A stretch of DNA of 48,973 bases from Smittium mucronatum (GCA_001953115.1 LSSL01000642.1:1-48973); one strand, 5' to 3'; positions 1 through 12,877 are shown, counted from the stretch's first letter. Numbers and translations are program-made. The notes: generated by a model not told the origin, from the letters alone.

Positions 1-1860
1 GTTCATGATCTCTTATTGGAGAGAGATCGTATATTCAGATCTAGCTGTTGTCGTAGCATAAGCCTCTCAGGTAGCAGGGCTATTGACATAGGTTTTACCC
101 TTACTATAAAGCATGTATATATCTCAATGTCATATGACCAACATTAAGGATTTTGCTGGCTTCCCTGAGTAGATCCCAGATCTTGGAAGGCGACACTTTT
201 GATGAAATTTCTTTGGTATTGATTACCATCCCCAGGCACTTGATTGATTTCAAAGGGATAGTGACTATTCTTCCTTGTTGAAAAGGAAACCAAGCTCAGT
301 GATCTTGAATTAACCCAAATAAGTGTGGGTCATAAAAATATTCTTGGTCTCTCCCAGAATCAACAGTTCGTCTAGGTATGCCAAAATCCCCATAAAATTG
401 GATTTTCCCCATTCCAGAGCTGGTTTCAGGATCTTGGAAAGCGTCAGGGGGCTTAGAGACATCCCAAAAGGAAGAAAACTGAACCTAAATGACAGCCATT
501 TGAACTGTAACTGAAGAGATTTTCTGATCTTCATGTAAACAAGAATAAAAATAAAAGAGTCCTGAAAATCTAAAAACGTGTTACAGTTCTTTATTCTGAC
601 CATTTTGCAGATGGAAGCTATGATCTAAATCATGAGATTATGATCATACAAATTCTGATTCGGCTTCTTTAATATCCTCACGGGGTGGAGACCACCAGTC
701 TTCTTCGAGATATTGAAAATTGACTGCAGAAGCCCGGGTTCTGAGGCTATACTTTTGCGTTGGCGCTTTTCCAACAGCAAACATACTTCCTTCATTAGGA
801 TGGCGCAAGCCTCCTTCGTAAGCTTACTTTTGCTCTGCTGCGTGTGTGAATTCAGCGATGAAACTTCCCAAAAATTTTGGACCGAAATACCCGATAAAGA
901 GGTCGAAATTTTCTTGTTCGTAGATGTGGTTTTTGAGAAAGCTGAGTTCTTTAACGGATTTTGAATCTCTCCTTCACTATTCTCCAAATCCATAGGCTGT
1001 CATTGAGCTTTGCCCACGCCGAAGGGAACATAACGAGTCTCTCAAATACTGGAGAGCCTGACTCGGGCTCTACTGGGACCCTCTCTCGCAAACTCTCCAA
1101 ATAAAATTCTGTTGCTTCTCTGGGTGCAGCTAATTGGGGCTGAAGTGGCCTCATCTGGTGTGGATTTCACCGTAAAAAAGTTTCTGCTGGTTGCCTTGTA
1201 CGAGGCTGCAACTTATTGGGACCATCAAAAGGGTTGTAAGAGTTTTTTCTACGTCTTTACCATCTTACTTGCTAGCAAAGTGTCAAATGCAAATTGGACT
1301 ATGAGAGACTTCTCTCCGTCTCGACAATCTGCTATAATCACCCGGATATTTCCATTCTTCTGTGGAAATTTTCGAGTCGGCTTTGAGTAACAGATGTTGC
1401 GATATTTGAGATCAGGACTCACACGGTGTTAGCAAAATAGATATCTGGGTCTTCTATGGTTATAACCCCTGGATTTTTTTGGATCTTTCTGTGTACTTAG
1501 TAATCTATAGGTCTTGTGACTTGGGCGAGTGCTGTCTGCATCTAATTCAACGTGATATAAAACTTCTTCACCAAGCTAGAGTCTGAATCTTTCATCGGCT
1601 GTGGAATGTATTTCATCGAACTGGTTCTTGGACACGTGTATAGTTTTTATAGCGGTCTTTTTCCGATAAAGGGATTCAAAAAAGTCCTTTTTGATCAACG
1701 GCAATACTTCAGAGAGCTCTTTATAAATAGTGAGTATGGTTGCTGGAATTATAGGTGTCATAAAAGGGTCTTTCTTGTCAAGACGGGTTTATCTTTCGTG
1801 AATTAACTGGCCAACAGCGCGCTAAGTTTGTTTAGCTTGGTTTTGATATCTTCAGAAATT
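1..1860 (-). mobile_element. Decayed DIRS-like tyrosine-recombinase retrotransposon, 5' part, truncated by window edge
   Basis: Read on the minus strand from 1860 towards 1, this stretch gives a gag-like N-terminal region followed by a reverse transcriptase, broken by several frameshifts and stops. The gag-like part (about 1860-1160) begins ISEDIKTKLNKLSALLAS and later shows VTRPIDY and a stretch ending NIATSVTQSRLEN. I recall this pattern from the DIRS-like polyproteins of Harpellales-type fungi. The first codon reads ATT, which suggests a mutated ATG. The part nearest the edge (about 310-1) still shows a MVINTKEISSKVSPSKIWDL-like segment and MSIALLPERLMLR, which follow the RT in this family. 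RNase H and recombinase would lie beyond position 1. The element is clearly more GC-rich than the following desert, which ends sharply near 1860. The family is inferred from protein motifs; no terminal repeats are visible here. Confidence 0.7.
310..1154 (-). pseudogene. Reverse transcriptase remnant of the DIRS-like element
   Basis: Three minus-strand pieces in different frames together make an RT domain. About 1154-951 carries a degenerate RLVMFPSAWAKLNDSLWIW-type block, the conserved region just before the RT fingers. About 993-625 carries an E-x-G-L-L-Q-S-I-F-N-I-x-K-K-T-G-G-L-x-P-V block, equivalent to the usual GFYSNLFxxPKKTGGxRPV. About 603-310 carries FLDFQDSF (first catalytic aspartate region), LPFGMSLSP (474-448) and AYLDELLILG. 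The YxDD catalytic box reads YLDE at 378-367, so the second aspartate is replaced. With two frame changes and this substitution the protein is almost certainly inactive. Plus-strand reading frames over the same bases are shadows. Confidence 0.75.
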
Positions 1861-3916
1861 TTTTAATTGTTTTTATGAATTTTTAATAAGAATATGGAAA
1901 AGATAAAATATTTTAAGCTAATAGAGTACCTTTGCGAAAGAAAATATGATAGGGGTATTAAACTGTGCTTCACAGTCTTAATAAAAAAAAAATTTATATT
2001 TCATTATATGACTTATTTTTATTGGTTTAGATTTTAGATTTATTTTTACCCAATAAGATGGTACAACTAATATGTATATTATTTAATGTATAATATATCC
2101 TATAAAAAAGGAAAATATAGCTATTTTATTTGCCCAGAGCTCTAAAATATCCAATCAACTTTTTCCTAAACTGTAAATATATTTGTTTTTATTTTTTAAA
2201 AACCATTGAATATTTAAATATAAAAAATATATTAAGCCTATCTTTTATTTCAATTAAATTAATTTTATCCTTTGCCCTTTGTGTGCCCAATTTTGTAACT
2301 TGCCTCTATTTTTGTATTTTTGATATTTCTATTGGCTCAAATCCATGATCATATCAATTTTATACAAATAAAAATAAAAAAAAATGATAATATTGAGAGA
2401 AAAATAAGACATTTTTTTAATATCGTCCTGAAATTGTTAATATTTGATTTTATTTAAGCATAAAATGCCATATTATCTTATAAAAATTCATAATTTGGTA
2501 TAAATTGATTTTTAACACGCTATCTTGATAAAACGATTTATGAGTAAATTTAGTTTTTTAGAAGAGCTTATGATATAATTATTTGTTATATCGATAGAAA
2601 TAATCAATTAAATGATATAGCATAAATAATCAATATAAATAAAACAAAATAAGCTTCATTTTAATACTCTCGATTAATACTTATAAGTTCTAAAGTTTAG
2701 TTTAGTTATACCATTTTAATATCGTTGGATAAAAAGTTAAATATCACATCAAATTAATTCAATATGTTCTAAAGATTATTAATTTTTTTATATTTAAACT
2801 AATTATATATAACTATTTTCTTTGAACATTTTAATAAACCATCCATATTGGAAAATTAAAAAATTCGCTCTTTTTTATTAGTTTAATAATACTAAGCTTT
2901 TTTTAGTTTTATTATAACCCATCTTTTTTTATTTGGTTTGGTGACCTAAGAGAAGTAATAAAGTTGCTTCTATTAATTTTTTAAATGTATTAAAACAAAA
3001 TATGGTAATTTTTATATAAACACTAAAAAGCCATGTAAATTGTTCTTGGTGATCAAAAAGTCAATTATTTTATTTTATTTGGAAAAAAATCACTTGCTAA
3101 ATGAAACTAATACTGTCTACTATAAATTATACTATGCTTTATAAACATTATCCCATCAATATTAAGATTATTATCTATTGAAGAAATATTAATATAGTCA
3201 CGATTCTGAATTTTTTTTTTTGAAGCTCTTAGATATATTATACATTACAGTTTTATATTTAGAAATAGAGGGTACAATTTACTCGCCCATTTCGCAGATA
3301 TATTTGTCAAATTATACTTAGTGTTGATTAAAAGTATCATCGCGTATGCCAGTAGCTCGACAAAAATATTTATGTGTCAAATTTAATAGAAGAATAAGAG
3401 GCTTTTTCATGTATATTTATAGAAATATTTTCAATAATATCTTTAATTTGTTTAATGTATTCAGATTTAGTAAATTAGCTTCCGAAATATCCCCAAGCGC
3501 AATTATTCAGAGCTACTTCAGAAAAAAAAATTAAAAGCTTAGCATATTAAAAGCTAACTTTTAGACCAATATGAAGGTAAAATGTAACACAAAAATCTGA
3601 ATTTGCCGATTTAAACTAAAAAAAATCATAAAAATTTCATATAGAAAAACGGCTTGGAGTAGCCAGAAAAACAGCTTGCGATTTACAGAAAAATTTCTAA
3701 AACAGGCTTGGATTTTTTTCAAAGCGTCTTGGAAATATAAAACGATAATTTTAAGTATTTATTTTATGACTTTATTTGGTGTTTAAACCTTATAAATTGC
3801 TATTCAAACCTCAATGAAGTTTAAAATAAAGTTAAAAAACTAAAATAGAAAATATTAGATCTTAGTAGACATATCCCAGATTAATGATATTATGGATTAT
3901 AAAAAATGGTGTTTTT
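1861..3916. other. A+T-rich gene-free stretch with a short 22-bp tandem repeat
   Basis: I see no gene. The sequence is extremely A+T-rich and the few open frames (for example 3346-3534, 62 codons) are short and resemble nothing I know. At about 3642-3715 there are two to three imperfect copies of a roughly 22-bp unit beginning AGAAAAACRGCTTG. They are locally more GC-rich than their surroundings and lie just outside the inverted-repeat element that follows. Confidence 0.5.
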
Positions 3917-4006
3917 TGGGAGTTTATTTGATCCAATTATAGAGATAATTGCAAAAATAGTCAAGATTTAGTAAGTATTTACAGAAATAGTCAAATTTTC
4001 AAAAGT

Positions 4007-4262
4007 GTATCAAAAATAGTCAAGTAAATAATCAGAATTCTAATTTAGCGAATAAAAGACATCTGGATATTGGTTGATAAGATTAAGAGTATTTATAGTA
4101 TATAAATATAAGGCTCATTGTCATTTTATTAATCATTAGCCCAAGCTTTTTTTTTTTGGATATAAATAACTATTTTGTCCCTAAATTGTGATTGAATTTA
4201 TGTTATAAAATATAAGAAGTCTATCTGATATTTTTAATTCTCTATAAATGTAGTCCTTAAAG
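4007..4262 (+). repeat. Left arm of inverted repeat (pairs with 5170-5425)
   Basis: This arm aligns in order with the reverse complement of 5170-5425. The best-conserved block is AATTTAGCGAATAA (around 4052-4065), repeated as its complement TTATTCGCTAAATT near 5375-5388. Confidence 0.6.
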
Positions 4263-5169
4263 TATATTCATTGGTCAAAAATCAAAAATCAAAAATCATG
4301 CTTTCATAAATAGAAATTAGGACTTTTAATTATAAAAATAATTATATTTTCGCCTTTTTTAAAGCTTTAAATGGGCAAGAAATAGATAAAAAAAAACTTT
4401 CCAAATTGTTCATTCCCATTTAATATTTATGACTAGAACGTAACCAAGTTTAAAAAATAAATAAAATTTGATAGATATTTAGATAAACGATCAACTCTTG
4501 AAATATTTTCCTAATTTAAAATATTCTAAATCTTCTAAAAATAAAACTTTCAAAAGTGGATTATATTCATACTTTAAAATTTCAGATAGATTATCATCCA
4601 AACCATAAAATTTTGCACATAATATACATAAAACTTATAAATCAATTTCGATTTTATATTCAATAAACTGAATAGATCTTAAAAAAATCAATATTTTAAT
4701 CACTTTCAAATATAAGAAATGAAAATCCACAATGTGAAAGCTATCTAAAAATTCTTTTCAAAAAAGCAATCAATAGTAATCTTGATCAAACGACAAAAAA
4801 AAAAATTAATACAATCGAAAATGTAAATTTATATTTGTTCAAAGCATGTATCTTTAAAAACACCCAAAATCCAGACCAGATTAATAAGTAAATATCAGAA
4901 TGCAGAGAAATAAATTCTGAGAATTAATTTTTGATTTATAAAGAAGTAAAAACTCTAGAATTAAATTGAAGACCTTTAAATATTCGGGTAAAGATGAACT
5001 CGTTAAATACATATATATTTATGCATATTGTATTTAAAAAGAATATTTTATGGATTTAAGCAATAAATAGTCCAAGAGAATCATTATTCAAATTAACACA
5101 GTAAAAGAGATACATGATTAAGTGGAGTGTTGGTAATTAAATTTTTATTACAAAGAAATTTTAAACAAA

Positions 5170-5425
5170 AAATTGTTTCAAACATTATTTCTAAGAGTTG
5201 AAATTATCAGATATACTTTATATGTGTATACCAAATAATTAAAAACAACTTATGGATATTTTGGTTATTAATTTCCAAAAAAATTCAGACCAATGATTAA
5301 TAAGATGGCAATGGGTCTCATATTTTTTTCCTATGGATGTTCTTAATTTTATCAATCAATACTCAGTTCTCGATTATTCGCTAAATTGGAAATCTGGTTA
5401 ACTTGTTTGACTATTTTTGCAACCA
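5170..5425 (-). repeat. Right arm of inverted repeat (pairs with 4007-4262)
   Basis: This is the reverse-complement partner of 4007-4262. Just outside it (about 5505-5580) are three loosely repeated units containing TGATCATTTTT and AAATATTT, possible subterminal repeats. Confidence 0.6.
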
Positions 5426-5434
5426 GCTCCCAAT

Positions 5435-7465
5435 TTTATTTTTCTAGAAAATTCTTCATTAATTTTGCTGCTATAAATGGAATTTTTTTGATAATTTAGT
5501 CCCTTTTGCAAATATTTTCAAAAATCTGATCATTTTTTCAAATATTTCGTAAAACCTGATCATTTTTGAAAATTTCTTCAAAATAAAATGAACCTATAGA
5601 AACTAAATATATGCTTTTTTTCAAATTATATTATCAAAGGTAAGTCCAAATGCAAAAAAAGTATATTTAAATTTTAAAAAAGTAAAATCGATTCCAAAAT
5701 AAGAGATTCTTGTTTCATAAAAAGTGGGATCTGCTTCAATAAATTTGGTTTTATTTTCGGAAAGTGAGATATAATAACCAATAAAGAGATGGGAAACCGG
5801 TGAAAAGACGAGTTTAAAATTATTCTGATACAAAATATAACACTAATTATATAAAATTAAGAGTCTGAATATAAAAATCATAATTGGCGTAAAAAATTAA
5901 CAAATAATTAGGATTCTCGATACAAAAATAAACACTCAAATACGAAAAAAGCAGTATTTCTTTCTATTGTAAAGTTTTGATTATTTCGCGATTCATTATT
6001 AAAACGTATTTAAGTTTTATTTTTATGGAATATCATATGGGATTCGAATCCTTTTATTTTCTTTAAGAAACAAAAAAAAATCTCTTGTTTAAAATCATAA
6101 AAAAATGAAAAATTAGCTGATTGTAAAAAAAAATATGCAATTTATGAAAAATTTCAATTTTGTATCCAGTTGATTACTATTTATCAATTTTGAATCGATT
6201 TATTAACAAGTATAAGAGTAATTAATTATGAATCGATAAACTAAATTTTGTTAGTTTTATTTAGTTAACCAAAAAATAAATGAGATGCAAAGTTCAAGTT
6301 CAAATTTAACATTAAATTAGCAAAAACACACTTAATCAAGGCTTAAGGTTTTATTATCACTATAAATCCCAGGATCAATAAAAATAGAAAATGATTTTAA
6401 TTTTATGTTATATTTAAAAAAAAGAATATTATTTAATAAAAGAAAATGAATTATTTTCAAAAAAACAGCCAAAAATATTTACGTGATATGGGTGTTTAGA
6501 ATCATAAAAATTCACCTATAAATTTTTTGTTTTAATCATAACATAAAAAATAGGCTTTTTTATAAAATTGAAGAACATAATTTCAAAAATCATGTAATAT
6601 AGCTTTTGACTTATTTAACTAAGAACTTAAAATCATTCATACAGATTACTTTTTATATCATGTAATTTTATTCTCAACTTATGATTTGTAGTAAAAAAAA
6701 CATTATGACTGAATGCGAAAGGATAATATTTTTTTGTTAAATTGGTAATTTATTGAAAATCTGTATATCAAAATAAATTCAATTTTTTAAATTATTAGAT
6801 TCCTAAACTTATAGAAATAAAAATTTCATTGTTTTATAGTTTATTGATTATTTTTTTCTGTATATTGGCGAATATATCAAAACCAGAGATATACATTTAA
6901 AAATATACAATATTAATTTCGTATTCCAAAATTTTTGGCCATCGATTAAAAATAACTTATTTTAAACATACTTCATACCTATATTTTTATTTAACAGAGC
7001 ATTTTACCTACTCAAATTAATATATTTTAATTTTTTAATAAATTAACACAGTTAAAGAATATTGTGATAAGTTTTGCTGATATAATATATCTTGAGTGAC
7101 TGGTATTATTATCAGATATCAAAAACCGACATTCCATAGATTTTTAAAAAAATTAAATGAAATGCTAGCTGGAGCTATTATGTATCTGTTCAGATTTTTA
7201 ATAATTATTGTAAATCAAAAAAAGTATTAGGATTACCAAAAATACATCATATTTCCTAATTAGGATTTAAATCGTTTCCAACTTGAAACCACTTATTTTG
7301 GAATTGGTTTTACTATTTTTCAATCTATTTTCACTCCATTTGAATCAAGATAAACTATTCAATAAACTTAGTTGATTAGTTTTTGTTAAATTTAAATAAA
7401 TTTTTTCAAAATAAAAACTGTTTTCAAATTTTATTTTTGTAAAATATATATCTAAATTTAAAACT
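5435..7465. other. A+T-rich gene-free stretch
   Basis: I see no gene or recognisable transposon protein here. The one notable short motif is a perfect 12-bp palindrome, GGATTCGAATCC, at about 6039-6050. It looks like a tRNA B box but has no A box or cloverleaf around it. Confidence 0.5.
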
Positions 7466-7501
7466 ATAATTTTGATTTTTAAATTTAAAAATCAAAATTA
7501 T
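7466..7501. repeat. Perfect 36-bp palindrome
   Basis: The left half starts ATAATTTTGATTTTTAAA and the right half is its exact reverse complement, with no spacer. Chance palindromes are commoner in A+T-rich DNA, but 18 perfect pairs is long. It could extrude a cruciform. It lies about 260 bp upstream of the DDE transposase remnant. Confidence 0.85.
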
Positions 7502-7723
7502 TCAAAAAATTTGTGAGTTATAAGTTATCTGGTATTTATATATAATCATATGTACATCTGTTATTTGGGATAAATTTGGGTTGAAAAAAATATAAAATTT
7601 TTATCCAAGAAATCAATTTGAGATTTTTTTTCTATAATCATCTAATTTTATATTTTTATCTAGGTGAAATAAAAAAAAATTTAATAAAATTAAAAATATT
7701 CATGGGTCAATTTTCATAGCTTT

Positions 7724-8560
7724 TTGGATCATGCCGAGGCAAGATATTTATTTAATAGCCTAAATCCTCTAACCGAAGATCAAATTGAAAATATAGATAT
7801 ACATGAATCCTATTGTAATAAGATGATAAAGAGAAATATTATTAGTAAATTAAATCCAACAGAGCATATAAAAATTTATAATTTATTCGAGATATTAAGA
7901 CTTAGAAAAATGCGTTTTACAAAAGAAAAAAAGCAGATCTTTCAGGAAAGGACTGTTTTTATTTTAACTTTGAGATTTAAAGCATTATCAATTATTTCCA
8001 AACAACAGTTTGAGTTTTGGAATGACAGCTGCATTTTCTCTAAAAATAGCAATAAAGATACATTCTCAGTTTAGAAATAGTAGATGAAATTTTCTTTTTC
8101 TAAAAATAAATAAAAGAAATTTAGGAGTATCTTTTTTGAAAATTTTCTAATTCAGACCTGGCTATCGATGCATCCATAAAAGAAGTAATAATATATATCA
8201 AGATTTTTAAGAGATCCAAAGTACTTTTTTCGGGAAAACATAAAAAATATTGTGAAAAGCGCAAATCTTTAATCTTTCAGATGGGCGGGTAACTATGAAA
8301 AGTCAATTTAGCTATGGATATAAAAAATAAATTGGTTTTTATAAAACAACAATAGGTATAAACAAGGGGTTCTATCAAAAATATAAAATGGAAATTCAGA
8401 CGAAAAATCCAAAATTTTGGTTCATAATTGTGGGTATATTGTAAATTGGAATGATGCAATATTTAATATATTATTGGCATCAAAACGTGACATTCTAAGC
8501 ATTATATGTTATAGTAAAAATTCACATATTTCACCAGCAAGGATTATATGATAAAATTAC
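7724..8560 (+). pseudogene. Possible IS5/Harbinger-style (DDE_Tnp_4-like) transposase remnant
   Basis: The clearest part is an open stretch at about 8150-8290 reading LAIDASIKEV...SKVLFSGKHKKYCEK...QMGG. A catalytic-type ID (aspartate codon at 8167-8169) followed about 20 residues later by FSGKHK (8227-8244) and then a lysine/glycine-rich turn is the pattern of the first half of IS5/Harbinger-like DDE transposases. There, SGKHKxxxxK follows the first D. A 116-codon open frame upstream (7724-8074, opening on TTG) could be the degenerate N-terminal part, but I recognise no domain in it. Stops and frameshifts follow 8290, and no second D or final E could be placed. Family assignment rests on one motif and is tentative. 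Confidence 0.4.
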
Positions 8561-11492
8561 CATTGCCGCCTTAAGCAGTTATGGGGAACAGCTTGAAACA
8601 AAATAAAGAAATATTTATATTTTCATGAAGATATAAACGATATATGTGTATGCTTAACTAGTTTTCATTTTATAAAAAAATTATTGAGAAAGATTGCACT
8701 TTGAATAAATTTGATAATTTTTAGTCTATTTTATTTTATACTTTTTTTTTAAAAAAATAAATTCTATCTAAGCTTAGCTTTTAAAAAGATTCCCTATTAT
8801 TAATATAATACTTTTATAATGTTTTCTATAACTATTATATTTTAACAAATGTAAATCTTAGTTTTTTTTAAAGACGATACTTTTAAATTTTAAAATTGTG
8901 TTTAAATTGAGGATCAAAACTGTTCAGAAAGCATTATAGTTAATTTTATATAAGTTATTTTCTAATTTATTTACCAAATTTAGGAATAAATTATATCTAA
9001 ATTTTTTTCAGGATATTAATCAACGAATTTTGATTTTCTTGATGAGTTAAAAATTATTCCAAATTTTATACACTTTACTTAATTTGAGATAATAATGGCA
9101 TATAAATTTTCAGCTAATGATATTATATAATTTTTTAAAATAATAAAAGGCTGATATTTTGAAAAAAATGAATTTATTTGAAAATTTCAACACTTTCAAA
9201 TACTTGTGTTTTATAACAAAAGCTCGTTTTTCTAAAATAATAAGCTATGATTTTTTTTCTTAGCATATCTGTAATGACCTACATAATCCCACTTTCAGTT
9301 TTTAAAAAAATTTGTATTAATTTCTAATGATTTGGATTATAAATCGGATTTTATCATTTAAATAAAATAAAAGCCCCAATCGCGTTGTTTACCATTTATA
9401 AATTTGCTATGGAAAGGTAATACAAAAAATACCTTAATAATATTTTTCACGCTATCAATTTAAAAAATATTTAGCTAAAATAACTTCAGATAACATACAA
9501 AGTTTAAAAACATATTTATGTATTTTTTTGAAACAGTTTAAATCAATAAATTTTAATTTTCATCCCAAAGAACTAATTTTACTTTATTTTATATAATATA
9601 TTAGAAAGCTTTAAAAAATATTATGAATCAAATATATCATTTTTTGACTTAAATATCCGAGAAAGATAAATTATTTTAGTATAATTTCAGAGAAATAATA
9701 TGATTTTTTAATATTTTCTTAAATTGGATTAAAAATAAAATTTTCTTAAAGTTATTTCATGTTTATTAAAAGAATTTGAAACAAAAATCTAAAATAAACC
9801 AAAAAAAGAATAACTGCTCAATATCATATAGATCTCAAATCACCAGTTAATACTCGAATCCACACATATTTCATATATAGATACTAAAAAATTAATGAAA
9901 TGGATAACTTTTATTAAATTTTCGGTTAAATATACTAGATATGAAATATTCTTGATTTTAATCTAAATTTTTTTTAATAGAAAAAAAATTGGAGGGATTT
10001 TTGATTTATTATTGAGGATTTCATCTTTCTAAAAAGCCATTATTTCATGTAAAATTACAGAATATTGAAATACACTGAGAGATAAATTTTTTTATTAGTA
10101 ATAATATATTATAATAAAAAAAGAATTTTTGATAAATATTTATTTTTATATAATTAGTATATTATATTCGAGAGAAGTCCACAGAAAGATGTGGAGAATC
10201 TTCAGTATAAATCAAGAATATATTTTAAATTATCAGAATATTAAAATTTTATAATATTAATAAATGAAAGCTATTCTACTAAATTTTGACTCTTACTAAA
10301 TTTTCAATAGATAATTTCTATTTTTTAATAATAATGTAGTATTAAAATATTTCTAATCCAATGTACTTTTATAAATTTTAATAATTCAATTTATTTTTAT
10401 CCAATAAAAAATTTATCTTAAATGTGTAATATAATGATAAAAGCCTCTTATTAATAAAAGTACATATCCTTGAATATATTAAAAACACGATGAATTCATT
10501 TAATATTGCCTATTATTCATCATAAGTTTTTTCCCACCTAATATTTATGGTCTATATAAAAACAGAACTAATTATTTATGAATTTATCAGTCATTAATAA
10601 AGTTTAAATTGGCAGTAAATCTGGGAATTAATTGATAACTTGAAAGTTGGTTAATGCTTAGTGGATTATTTAAATTGGGTTTGTATTGTTTAATATCCCT
10701 TTCTATTAAATAACGAGGAATTTTAATAAATTTATTGGTTTATTTTGTTAATTAGAGGTTTTGGATTTTGATCATAATTTTTTATTTTATTATATAATTC
10801 ACTATAAATAATTGAAAAGCGGCGAATGGTTTGAAATTTATTAATTTTCAAAGCACTCATAAATTTAATCATAAACTATAAAATTCTAAACTAATATATT
10901 TATGCTTTAAAGCTGAAATATGCTTTAGTTCCTTTATGACCGAGTAATAAAATTAACATTTCTATTTCTAAAAAATCATCCAATAAAAGTAATAATCATA
11001 ATTGGCTTAATTTAATGGAATTTAGAACTGAAAATCTCTATTTCGGTCCACAACTTTAATTGATTTTTGAAACTTGAAAAACTTAAAAATGAGGATATTT
11101 TAACATGTTGTTTTGAATATTTTTTCATCCCGAAACAATTATGCTATATAAAAAGTAATAGAGACAAAAAGAGTCATATTTTTTAAATAAAAAAATGGTG
11201 CTAAGGGTTTTCTACAAAAGTTAACATCTACAAAGGGATACATAATTAAATAAGCAAACTTTCCATTATTATTTGTATTAAATTCAAGCGAATATAAATC
11301 AAAAAACGTATTGAATATCGAAAAAATATGGGTATTTAATTTTATATTCGAATTAATGATAATTTTTTTCGATAAAATATCGAATATTAATCGGATATAA
11401 CTATTGATAGCCATTCTTAATTCAAATTTAATTTAGTTCTTTCAAGGCCTATGGCACATAGATGACTTAGCTTTATTGCAAAGGCTAGTCAA
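8561..11492. other. A+T-rich gene-free stretch
   Basis: Nothing recognisable was found in about 2.9 kb. One 91-codon ATG-initiated frame on the minus strand (11414-11139) has A/T-driven composition (Ile, Asn, Phe and Lys rich) and no motif I know. ORFs of this length are expected by chance in a sequence this size. Confidence 0.5.
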
Positions 11493-11503
11493 TAAACTGA
11501 TAA

Positions 11504-11636
11504 AAAACTATGAAAAATGATGCAAAATGATGAAAATTGGTGCAAAATTTATCATTAGATACAAAATTAAGCAATTAAAGCAATTTCAGCTAGAAAAAAA
11601 TTATGTATATCAATACAAAAAGTTTAGAATTTCTTT
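11504..11636 (+). repeat. Left terminal inverted repeat
   Basis: It pairs with 12745-12877. It begins AAAACTATGAAAAATGATGC and includes TGTATATCAATAC near its inner end. Confidence 0.75.
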
Positions 11637-12744
11637 CTATTGGTCAAATTTTTATTAGAAAACCTCAATTAAATAAATGGTTGTATTAGTTAATAAATAG
11701 CTAGTTGATATTTAGGAAACATCAAACAATCATTTTTCCAGTCTTTATTTAAGTTTATATTCTGATTTTTCTGTGCAAGATATTTTATCAAAAATTATAT
11801 CGGCTAATTTAATTCATCTTGCGAGATGGAAGAGTCTAATCTCATCGGGATAATTATGGGGTTAAATGGAAATTTATTCTGTGTTTATATCCCTAAAAGT
11901 AAAAAAAAAGTGTTAACATTCAAGATATAAGTTTTTAACCATATATTATTTGAAGATCGATATATCTAATACTAAAGTACTTAATTAAAAATTTGAGCAT
12001 TTAAGAAGGCTACAGGGATTATTGGTTTAATTTTTTTTTTGATAAATCAATAGTTTACATATTAAAATGTACATCTTTGCTATTTAAAATGAAAAATATG
12101 AATTAAAAAAATCTTTATAACATCTTTTTTATAATTAGGAATCTCTTAAAAAAAAGTTTAGTTTAAATAATAAAATACTATACAAGTACACTTTATTTAT
12201 GTTTTGAAATTATTCAAAAAAAATATTTAATATTAGAGAAGTAATTCAGAATGAGACCGAATATGAAATTACTATTGATATTTTATTTATTTACATTGTT
12301 TTAATTCAAATATGGATGGAAAAAATTAGACGGTTGGGCCCTCTATTAGCATTAGTATTGTTAATGCCTAACAAAAAATATTATTTTTATTTTTATCTAT
12401 TTGTTTTAAGGCTAAATTTTACTGCAAAAAACTAGAAAGTTAGAAAATTCTAAACACTTTAATTGGATTTAATTACAATATATCTAATTATAATTTAGCT
12501 ATGATTACTTTGGTAATCAAAAGCACACATATTAAAATATTTTTAAATACAATAAATAGACATAAAAAAAGAGTATTTAAACACAGCTCAATAATGTTTA
12601 ATTGGAAACAAAAAACTATTTGGATGTGTCATTTATATAAATATTTTTCTTTTTGTACTTATAAATTAAGATCTTAATAAACTCCATGCATCATAAATAG
12701 ATAGCCCAGCGATCGAAAGTTTTTTAATCAAAATATGGACAATA

Positions 12745-12877
12745 GAAAATAATTTCAAACTAATTGTATTGATATACATAATTTTTTCTATCTTAAATTG
12801 CTCTAATTGCTTAATTTTTTATCAAATGATAAATTTTGTATCAATTTACATAATTTTGTATCATTTTTGGTAGTTTT
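12745..12877 (-). repeat. Right terminal inverted repeat
   Basis: This is the reverse-complement partner of 11504-11636; its outer end reads GGTAGTTTT (12869-12877). Confidence 0.75.

Larger units (their letters stand above)
3917..5434. mobile_element. Non-autonomous DNA element with long (about 250 bp) imperfect inverted repeats
   Basis: The left arm (about 4007-4262) matches the reverse complement of the right arm (about 5170-5425) over most of its length, at roughly three-quarters identity by eye. Shared blocks include CAAAAATAGTCAA, AATTTAGCGAATAA, TTGATAARATTAAGA, TTATTAATCATT and TATCTGATA, in the same order in both arms. The outermost match is TTGGGAGYT near 3917 with its complement near 5434. 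The left end also carries three copies of a YAAAAATAGTCAA-type motif (about 3950-4025). The roughly 0.9 kb between the arms encodes nothing recognisable. This is the architecture of a foldback element or long-TIR MITE. Exact ends and a target duplication could not be fixed by eye. Confidence 0.6.

Noticed and set aside
6039..6050. GGATTCGAATCC as a tRNA or SINE B box
   Set aside because: No A box or tRNA-like fold lies upstream; a 12-bp palindrome alone is not enough.
11139..11414. 91-codon ATG-initiated minus-strand ORF
   Set aside because: The length is expected by chance in about 49 kb of this composition. Residues are A/T-driven and no motif or homologous neighbour is seen.
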